Origin: Siphonodentalium dalli
Taxonomy: Eukaryota > Mollusca > Scaphopoda > Gadilida > Siphonodentaliidae
Length of the DNA stretch: 64,000 bases
Direction: 5' to 3'
Assembly (NCBI GenBank): GCA_032622095.1
Contig: CP136064.1
Span: forward strand, 46,017,573-46,081,572
Shown here: positions 58,001 through 64,000 of the stretch, piece by piece
Layout: each line of letters opens with the position of its first letter
How positions within the stretch are numbered: position 1 is the first letter of the stretch
Program-made: the position numbers and the translations under genes
The notes under the pieces: generated by a model
Seen by the model: the letters and a program-made list of their open reading frames with translations, nothing else
Database searches by the model: none
Told to the model about the DNA's origin: nothing

Positions 58001-59223
58001 ATAGATACAAATTATATATATTACTTAATGTGAAAATGTTTGCTGCTTACATTACAGCTAACACTGTGTAGTCAGTTTGGTTTGCAGAACGGGACTACCA
58101 TATTTCAAAATTACAGAAACGACGTTCACACATTTTTTTCCAAATGAATATCAGTTTCCCATGAATCTACAACTATCCAGTGTGCATATTCAAGCCTGCA
58201 AATAGCCTGTCTGTCATTTGCAGAATGAGGTCCCCAGAGGGTGAATTTAGTGATGCTACCCCGCATAGCGGGCTAGCATCACTAAATTCACCCTCTGGGG
58301 ACCTCATTCTGCTTAGGCCCTCAACTGCTATGGTAGACCTAGGATCGAAGTTCCCAGTTGAAGTTGGGCACCTCGATTATGGATTTTATCTTCTGCAAAT
58401 TAGGAGATATAGAAACTTCCCAGAAGGGAAAACGTAACTATAACAATGTGAATTTGATACTATAGATACTTCCCAGAAGATGAGGCTTAAGCAGAATGAG
58501 GTTCCCAGAGGGTGAATTTGGTGATGCTAGCCCGCTATGCGGGGTAGCATCACTATATTCACCGTCTGGGGACCTCATTCTGCAAACGACAGATACAGTA
58601 TTTGCAGGTTTGTGCATATTCAGCATCAGACCTCAAAATATGGTGCTGGACATTTGCAGAATGAGGTGAATTTATTGATGCTAGCCCACTGTGTGGGGTA
58701 GAGTCACTAAATTCACCCTCTGGGGACCTCATTCTGCAAATGTCCAGAACAATATTTTGTATTCGGTGCAATAAAAACGGTCTTTTATATTATAGCCAGA
58801 TGCATCTGACCTGTACACTTTTATATTATAGCCGGATGCATCTGACCTGTACACTTTTATAATATAGCCGGATGCATCTGACCTGTACACTTTTATATTA
58901 TAGCCGGATGCATCTGACCTGTATACTTTTATAATATAGCCGGATGTATCTGACTGGTACACTTTTATATTATAGCCAGATGCATCTGACGTGTACACTT
59001 TTATATTATAGCCGGATGCATCTGACCTGTACACTTAATTATATGATTCTATACAGTGAAACTACTATAATACATGAAGCTAGACAGACTAATGACATCT
59101 ATCGGTTACATGAAGAGAGAGAGAGAGAGAGAGGCTAACCTTGCGAGCAGACGATACCTCCTGGCTTCAGTGCCTTCTTCATCAGCTCGTAATATGACTT
59201 TTGGAACAATGAGGCAGCTGGAC
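51895..59223 (-). CDS. SRM: Spermidine synthase, last three coding exons (5' part beyond window)
   Basis: Exons at 59140-59223, 54304-54449 and 51895-52023 join in phase to give the C-terminal 119 or so residues of spermidine synthase, the cytosolic aminopropyltransferase that makes spermidine from putrescine and decarboxylated S-adenosylmethionine. Recognised segments in order: [20 protein letters not shown] with [28 protein letters not shown], the family hallmark [14 protein letters not shown], then [20 protein letters not shown]. The upstream exon that should carry the DSSDP motif was not found up to 64000. The last exon reads FARKV then TAG; the human protein continues a few residues further, so a tiny further exon via the weak donor GTATAG cannot be excluded. 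The gene converges on YEATS4. Confidence 0.95.
52061..52456. mobile_element. Palindromic MITE, family A, long form
   Basis: Perfect 8-bp duplication GTCATCAA (52053-52060, 52457-52464). Ends CAAGTCTGAGTTTAGTGTGC and ACACTAAACACAGGCATG. The first inner palindrome is mostly deleted; the second (GAATGAGGTCCCAAGAGGGT) is present. In the last SRM intron, 38 bp from the exon. Confidence 0.75.
52590..52843. mobile_element. Palindromic MITE, family A, short form
   Basis: Ends CAAGCCTTGAAATAGGGTGT and complement; two sub-palindromes around CCCGCATAGCGGG. Nearly identical to the copy at 45379-45634. I could not find a matching 8-bp duplication. Confidence 0.75.
52844..53989. other. SRM last intron, nothing coding recognised
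   Basis: Frames up to 128 codons occur on both strands (52991-53377, 53147-53416), overlap each other and have no recognisable family, so I treat them as chance. Confidence 0.4.
53990..54297. repeat. Family E repeat, uninterrupted copy
   Basis: Aligns with 45225-45770 (TTAGTAAATGTTCAGATAAT, GAATCCATTTAGTATAAAAA). It reaches to within about 6 bp of the SRM splice donor at 54302-54303 and contains the perfect hairpin at 54075-54133. Confidence 0.6.
54075..54133. repeat. Perfect 28-bp stem hairpin
   Basis: AAATGTTCAGATAATAAGTT then CAACAAAC, a 3-bp GTA loop, and the exact complement. No mismatch in 28 bp. Confidence 0.8.
54304..54449 (-). CDS. SRM: SRM exon with the YPSGQIGF hallmark
   Basis: Acceptor ATTTTGCAG, donor GTAAGT. 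It completes a split Gly codon, then [40 protein letters not shown] and FIMCSLSP. This part lines the substrate pocket in the family. Confidence 0.95.
54450..55091. other. SRM intron, nothing recognised
   Basis: Unique-looking intron sequence with no repeat that I can name. Confidence 0.35.
55092..55419. mobile_element. 328-bp foldback made of two smaller palindromes
   Basis: Outer arms GCTACTACGAGATAACTCGT and complement. Each arm is itself a hairpin (ACGAGATAACTCGT against AGAGTTATCTCGTAGG) with inner GGCACC and GGTGCC. Inner arms TACGTTTTCGACG and GAAAACGTA face each other. In the SRM intron. Confidence 0.65.
55420..55937. other. SRM intron with an orphan TTAA-type end
   Basis: GGCACTGAAAGGG followed by TTAA near 55829-55844 looks like the right end of another TTAA-flanked MITE. 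GTGCCAGGGAATC near 55622 could be related, but a matching left terminus was not established. Confidence 0.3.
55942..56165 (+). mobile_element. Family B2 MITE, complete short copy
   Basis: TTAA at 55938-55941 and 56166-56169. Left end CCCTTTATTGACGAGAGCTG, right end AAGCTCTAGTCACGGAAGGG. One full palindromic core (GTGCATTCTCTTATATATGC to the complement) and one half core. Confidence 0.75.
56170..56989. other. SRM intron, nothing recognised
   Basis: Two ~100-codon minus-strand frames (56200-56514, 56653-56952) have no recognisable family and a composition typical of non-coding DNA. Confidence 0.35.
56990..57412 (-). repeat. Family D tandem repeat, copy 6 (inverted)
   Basis: Reads on the minus strand: GGATATGGCCTGTAGGGTGT, AAGATGGCTGCCAGCGGC and CATCTAGAGGTCACCC are complements of the family consensus. 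It terminates with AAAGTTGAGCTAAAAAAAAC-like sequence, the complement of the TTTTAGCTCAACTTT start. Confidence 0.65.
57413..58182. other. SRM intron, nothing recognised
   Basis: A+T rich, no exon and no repeat identified. Confidence 0.35.
58191..58612. mobile_element. Palindromic MITE, family A, complete long form
   Basis: Perfect 8-bp duplication TGCATATT (58183-58190, 58613-58620). Ends CAAGCCTGCAAATAGCCTGT and complement-like ACAGTATTTGCAGGTTTG. Two inner palindromes around CCCGCATAGCGGG, separated by ~140 bp (GGGCACCTCGATTATGG, AGAAACTTCCCAGAAGGG). The best type copy of this family here. Confidence 0.85.
58632..58758. mobile_element. Palindromic MITE, family A, short variant
   Basis: CAAAATATGGTGCTGGACAT then TTGCAGAATGAGG, and CCTCATTCTGCAAATGTCCA then GAACAATATTTTG. 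A single inner palindrome around CCCACTGTGTGGGG. It has the same ATATGGTGCTG ends as the split copy at 39871-42445 and lies 20 bp from the previous element. Confidence 0.6.
58787..59036 (+). repeat. 36-bp minisatellite, about seven units
   Basis: Units of ATATTATAGCCGGATGCATC then TGACCTGTACACTTTT, nearly identical, head to tail. Because 36 is a multiple of three, the minus strand gives an open frame repeating [12 protein letters not shown], which is an artefact. Confidence 0.9.
59114..59133 (+). repeat. GA dinucleotide microsatellite
   Basis: An uninterrupted AG/GA run immediately after the SRM exon (on the plus strand, just left of it). It lies within 10 bp of the splice donor at 59138-59139. 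Confidence 0.8.
59140..59223 (-). CDS. SRM: SRM exon, [16 protein letters not shown] segment
   Basis: Acceptor TTTATTTAAG, donor GTTAGC. The 84-bp exon completes a Gly codon, then [20 protein letters not shown] and GGIVCSQ plus one base. The preceding residues of the family are DSSDPMG, which must lie in an exon further right. Confidence 0.95.
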
Positions 59224-59352
59224 CTTAAATAAAACTTTCAAATTAACCCTACCTGAATCAATTCTCGCATCCAGCACTAAAGACATGATTGAAATTTTCT
59301 AGTTTTGAAAAGACTAGGGAAATCGTAGTTGACTAGAACAATAACAATATAT

Positions 59353-59570
59353 ACAGTAATTGCCCTAAATAATGGACTCCTTAACCACCGCAGAATTATG
59401 GGTAATTTTTCAGGATTTAGTTGCAAATATGGCTTGTTGCCATTCATCGGAAAGCTCTCACTGAGAACTTTCCGATGAATGGCAAAAAAGCCATATTTCC
59501 GACTAAATCCTGAAAAATTACCCATAATTCTGCTGTGGTTAACGAGCCGATTATTTAGGGCATTACTATA
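59353..59570. mobile_element. Hairpin MITE, family F, full copy
   Basis: ACAGTAATTGCCCTAAATAA at the left and its complement TTATTTAGGGCATTACT at the right. The arms continue through CAGAATTATGGGTAATTTTT, GGCTTGTTGCCATTCATCGG and AAAGCTCTC almost to the centre, a ~215-bp near-perfect palindrome. The copy at 591-757 is an internally deleted relative. Confidence 0.8.
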
Positions 59571-59826
59571 TACAACCTGAAAATTCCAAAACTATGTTTT
59601 AGATATTGAGGATCGAATAAAGTGTTTGATTGCAAATTTTCACAGCTGTTTGCTATTAAAATTTATGAGAACATCCATTTTTATCATTATATTTATCGAT
59701 GTGACAGGTGAGTATCATGTTTTATGCTCAACACTAAGCAATATAATATTGAGATAAACTTCAGTGGTGAAGTAACGTTCGCATGCATTCCCACGAAGTG
59801 ACAGTCGTAGATGTAGAGAGACTTAA

Positions 59827-60180
59827 CCCTTTACCCAACAGAAGGGCCCTGTGCCAATGCATTCTCTTATATATGCGAGTCGACCATAGGTCGCCTCGCA
59901 TATATAAAAGAATGCATTGGCTTAACACATTAAAAATTATAAAATTGTTAAAGAATGTAAGAAAAAGTGCATTCTCTTATATATGCGAGGCGACCTATGG
60001 TCGACTCGCATATATAAGAGAATGCATTGGCACAGGGCATAACTATAACCATCACAATGTGGTCAATGAGCCGGTTCCAATGATATCCATATTTGTATGG
60101 TTCTATTGAGACAGACCAAAGATATTTTAGGCTGTTGAAGCTTTATTTGGCCGGTTTTGGCCGGTTTGTTGGGTAAAGGG
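59827..60180. mobile_element. Family B1 MITE, copy 4
   Basis: Perfect TTAA duplications at 59823-59826 and 60181-60184. CCCTTTACCCAACAGAAGGG and complement; two cores, the second trimmed at its left edge (AAAAAGTGCATTCTCTTATA). Confidence 0.85.
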
Positions 60181-60184
60181 TTAA

Positions 60185-60894
60185 AAGAGGCTGAATGCAG
60201 AAAACTTCCTAACTTCCGGTGCATGCACAGTCTAATATGTGTCTGATAATATCACAACTACGCATCTCAATAATTTTGGTTGTGTACAGATTTGTTTTTG
60301 AATCAATCACTATATCACCTAAACAAATCAGAAAATATCAATTGCCATGTCCGACATACATGTAGATAAAAAAGCACTGTGCAACATAGGTGAACAATGA
60401 GATATCACAAATGTGCCACTTTTCCAACAGATAAGTTGAGTTAACTGGTCACGGATTTTATAATACCGTAATGGCAACCACATAGGCACTCGTATTAAGG
60501 GTCCATTACAATTGCCGGCATTTTACTTCCACAGGGCAGCTGCACAGGGCAGTGATAATTATTGAGTTATTATCATGTATAATGCCTGAAGCGATGATGT
60601 TACCAGTGAAACTTTTATAACGAACCAAAGCCGGACGCTTTGGGTCGTATATAGACTATATCTGATTTTGTGACGTCACCAATTTTTATCTAATACGACA
60701 CTGCTGTTTTGAATTTCGCGAGTGCTTTTGTCGCACAGTAGATCGGTGGGCTTAAAGCATTAATGTCGTACTTGGAAAATCTTGTTACTGTGTCTTTCGA
60801 TTACTGGTATTGCAAATGGGAATTATGAATATTGAATTACAATGTAAGTTCATTCGTAGCATTAGTTTACCTTTTATTGATAAAATAAGACACA
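60185..60894. other. Unannotated, with a dispersed repeat segment
   Basis: 60613-60770 (AACGAACCAAAGCCGGACGC, GCGACAAAAGCACTCGC-like) is an inverted copy of 32149-32310. No gene recognised. Confidence 0.45.
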
Positions 60895-61605
60895 ACTAGA
60901 GGTGTGACTGTCCCAATGGGACTAAGGATACCCCCCATGTTTTTAAAATACTAAGATGTTTCACATGTCAGTAAACATTTAGTTAAAATAAAAAAATAAC
61001 AGTTCCCATTGCAGGTGCACAATTATGCATGTTGCGAAAATGTTCTAAGTCGAAAAAAGGGGAATAACTCCACAAAAAAAAGTCGGACAGATATCATAAT
61101 CGGAGGTGCACAGGTTCCCATGGTACTAAATATCAGTGCCAAGATTAAAAACCATTGACCTAAAAATGTAGGAATAAAAGCTCGGACAAAATTATGCATG
61201 TTGCAAAAAAAATTAAAAAATTCTAAGTCGAAAAAGGGGGATAACTCTACCAAAAAATGTTGGACAGACGTCATAATCGCAGGTGCACAGGTTCCCATGG
61301 TACTAAATATCTGTGCCAAGTTAAATAAAAATTGACCTAAAAATGTAGGAATAAAAGCTCGGACAAAATTATACATGTTGCGAAAATTTTCTAAGTAAAA
61401 AAAGGGGGGATATCTCCACCAAAAAAAGTCCGACAGACGTCATAATCGCAGGTGCACAGATTCCCATGGTGTTTGATGTCTGTGCCAAGTTTCACGGATA
61501 TTGATAAAAAAACGACTGAGAAAATCTCCGGACAAATTTTTGTCGACGGACGGATGGATGGACAAGTATACCCCCACTTAACTTAATTGCGGGGGGTATA
61601 ATAAA
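60895..61605 (+). mobile_element. Pearl/HINE-like tandem-repeat element, copy 3
   Basis: Starts near GGATACCCCCCATG and ends GCGGGGGGTATAATAA, so its ends are inverted (TACCCCCC / GGGGGGTA). It contains three ~173-bp monomers (AATTATGCATGTTGCGAA near 61021, 61191, 61367). It finishes with GACGGACGGATGGATGGAC, the tetranucleotide tract in the opposite orientation to the copies at 5420 and 12391. Confidence 0.6.
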
Positions 61606-62429
61606 TAATGACACAATTGTAACTACACATGAGTGAAAAGTGATCGAAATTCCTGATAATGTGAAATATATATAATAAGAATGTCATCACGAATTTAACG
61701 TTCTACTGGGCATTTAATGTACAGCACTTGGTACAGTGCAGTACTGTGCGATAGAAATAACATATATTTAATAAGGAATGAATTATTATCATAAGACTAT
61801 ATAGTACATACATGCATGTGATAATCCATAAATATACTATTTTCTGGAATCGAAAGGAAACACATAATTATGAACAAAGCAGAAGATACATTCGTGCAGG
61901 TTCAGGCAAAATCGGTCAATGTTACACGATAAAGTTGTTCATCGATTTTTGTTGAAATCGACACAGTGACACCTTTGAATGAAATGAACAGCTATGAAAT
62001 GGACACGCTTCTCGGAATAGTTTCTCCGCCGAAGTGCTCACCCAGCATCAAGAAAAGAAATACATTGGTTAAATTCATTACAGATGTTCCCATTCCCCTC
62101 TCGACAAGGTATAACTATTTTCACTTTGATGTTGGTACTAGTAGTTTATAACCATGAATAGTCAAGCTGTCAATCAAGAGTACCCGGAAGTACGATCTGC
62201 CTAATTTATACTCGAAATGACGATTGGGGTCCATTCATTCGACGAAACCCAGGAAATATAGCCTGATGTTAATCTTATTTAGAGGGAATACCAGGGAATC
62301 TATAAAAATGATTTTGAAACAAGAGGTGGCATCAGAGATGCTGTGTCTCATTTTCGGTGGCTTACCGCCAGTGGCTACCGCCAATTGGTGTGCATCAGTA
62401 TCGGTAGACTAATTAATAGGTAAAATCGG
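61606..62429. other. Unannotated
   Basis: Short plus-strand frames (61966-62151, 62224-62412) with no recognisable family. The missing SRM exon with DSSDP was looked for here and not found. Confidence 0.35.
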
Positions 62430-63783
62430 TTAATATTTGTTCAAGTTATCGCATTAACGGCCTCAAAATTGCGAAGAATTCACAAACTAAGGGCCATAAC
62501 TCTATCAAATTTTATCGGGCCAGGCTGGTTTTCGAACTCGTCCAGGATATTATTGGAAGACACCTATATACCAAAGTTTAGTTGAATCGGATGACGTTTG
62601 TTGAAGTTATCGCGCTAACGAGCTAAAAATTCACGAAAAATGACTAATTAAGGGCCATAACTCTATCAAATTTTATTGGGCCAGGCTGGTTTTCGAACTC
62701 GTCCAGGATATTATTGGAAGACACTTATATACCAAATTTTAGTTGAATCGGATGACGTTTGTTGAAGTTATCGCGCTAACGAGCTAAAAATTCACGAAAA
62801 ATGACTAATTAAGGGCCATAACTCTATCAAATTTATCGGGCCAGGCTGGTTTTCGAACTCGTCCGAAATATTCTTGGCAAGTATGTCTATTCCAAATTTT
62901 AAACAAATCGGAGGACGTTTGTTGAAGTTATCCCGCTAACGAGCTAAAAATTCACGAAAAATGACTAATTAAGGGCCATAACTCTATCAAATTTTATTGG
63001 GCCAGGCTGGTTTTCGAACTCGTCCAGGATATTATTGGAAGACACTTATATACCAAATTTTAGTTGAATCGGATGACGTTTGTTGAAGTTGTTGCGCTAA
63101 CGAGCCTAAAATCAGTGAAAAATGGCAAAGGGCCATAACTCTGTAATAAATGTGCGGACGAACCCGATTTTTTTGTCTGCAGCTTACGTGCATGGATATG
63201 TACTCACACACCAAATTTTTTTTTAATCCGTCAATAAACGATTGTGTTATAAGCAAAACACAAGTTATCGCGCTAATGAGCTCAAAATTCCTACAAAATG
63301 ACTACTTAAGGACCATAACTCTATCAAATTTTATCGGACCAGGCCGGTTTTCTAACTCGTCCGAGGTATTCTTGGGAGACACCTATATATCAAAATTTCA
63401 ATCAAATCGGATAACGTTTGTTGAAGTTATCGCGCTAATGAGCTGACAATTCGTGAAAAATGACTAATTAAGGGCCATAACTCTATCAAATTTTATCAGA
63501 CCAGGCCGGTTTTCGAACTCGTCCGAGATATTCTTGGGAGACGCCTATATCCCAAATTTCAATCGAATCAGATAACGTTTGTTGAAGTTGTTGCGCTAAC
63601 GAGTCTAAAATCAGTGAAAAATGGCAAAGGGCCATAACTCTGTAATAAACGTGCGGACGAACCCGATTTATTGTCTGCAGCTTACGTGCATGGATATGTA
63701 CTCACACACCAAAAGTTTTTTAATCTGTCAATAAACGGTTGAGTTATAAGCAAAACACGCTGCCCGCCCGCCCACCGTCCCTC
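62430..63783 (+). repeat. ~160-bp tandem array with higher-order structure
   Basis: Eight monomers mark themselves by GGGCCATAACTCT at about 62491, 62652, 62813, 62973, 63130, 63310 (GGACCATAACTCT), 63472 and 63629. The spacing is 157-162 bp, with one of 180. Typical text is AAGTTATCGCGCTAACGAGC, then GGCTGGTTTTCGAACTCGTC. A divergent monomer (TGCGGACGAACCCGATTT, TGTCTGCAGCTTACGTGCAT) occurs at 63130 and again 499 bp later. The array ends in CCGCCCGCCCACCGTCC, again a tetranucleotide-like tract. Confidence 0.75.
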
Positions 63784-63839
63784 ATCAAACTATAAGTCGA
63801 GTTTTTTTCAAAAAAAAAGAAGAAAAAAAGCCACAGCTA

Positions 63840-63898
63840 CTCTCGTGTTAGTTGTTTTGCTTTGGTTCGTTAGTTACGCTAGTGTACGATCATATTTA
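63840..63898 (+). repeat. Terminal segment shared with 31253-31310
   Basis: TTGCTTTGGTTCGTTAGTTA then CGCTAGTGTACGATCATAT is the inverted match of 31253-31310. CTTTGGTTCRTTA also ends the segments at 32290 and 60620, so it may be a common end of a repeat family. Confidence 0.45.
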
Positions 63899-64000
63899 TA
63901 TACCTTTCTGGCGAAATTTGGCAATTAGTCGACCATTTGTAGGCATGTTAAACTAACAATAGGCTGTTTTTGCCATATTAGCTGTAGATCCCTGCCAACG

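Noticed and set aside
58729-59034. Repetitive protein frame [12 protein letters not shown] on the minus strand
   Set aside because: It arises only because the 36-bp unit is divisible by three. No start context, exon signals or family support it.
58787-59036. CRISPR-like direct repeats of 36 bp
   Set aside because: The units are contiguous with no spacers, and the DNA is eukaryotic. This is a minisatellite.

Overview
This is eukaryotic, A+T-rich, intron-bearing animal DNA. The window suggests a lophotrochozoan, most likely a bivalve mollusc. This rests on (i) metazoan genes with GT-AG introns and (ii) several tandem-repeat elements with a ~160-170 bp monomer next to a (CCGT)n/(ACGG)n tetranucleotide tract, the architecture described for bivalve pearl/CvA and Helitron-type (HINE) elements. 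The taxonomic call is inference; no species can be named from the sequence alone.

Three protein-coding genes can be supported. ARPC3 (Arp2/3 complex subunit 3) lies on the minus strand at 20073-20615 as one intact, intronless reading frame. YEATS4 (GAS41, the acetyl-lysine reader of SRCAP/TIP60 chromatin complexes) lies on the plus strand in six recognised exons between 29949 and 43112; its short first coding exon was not found. SRM (spermidine synthase) lies on the minus strand; its last three coding exons are at 59140-59223, 54304-54449 and 51895-52023, and the 5' part of the gene is beyond the right edge. YEATS4 and SRM are convergent. ARPC3 and YEATS4 are divergent. The three genes have unrelated cellular jobs (actin branching, chromatin, polyamine synthesis) and show no sign of acting together.

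The rest is mostly mobile and repeated DNA. 0-5 kb: a hairpin MITE, a palindromic MITE and unannotated A+T-rich DNA. 5-9 kb: a pearl/HINE-like element and a foldback element whose arms flank a 160-bp tandem array. 11.6-17.7 kb: a 6.1-kb foldback element with ~2-kb unique arms plus opposed minisatellites, inserted with a 3-bp duplication into another repeat and itself carrying a HINE-like insertion. 21-27 kb: inverted repeats nested inside inverted repeats. 29-47 kb: YEATS4, whose introns hold a tRNA-derived SINE, TTAA- and TA-flanked MITEs, and two hAT copies with perfect 8-bp duplications, one carrying a BED zinc-finger remnant. 48-60 kb: SRM with MITEs of the same families, a 36-bp minisatellite and more foldbacks. 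60.9-63.8 kb: two further HINE-like tandem arrays.

The strongest unusual signals are the 6.1-kb foldback element, a ~65-bp palindromic core shared by three MITE families with different ends and different target duplications, the nested 21-27 kb palindromes, and the crowding of mobile elements directly against splice donors.
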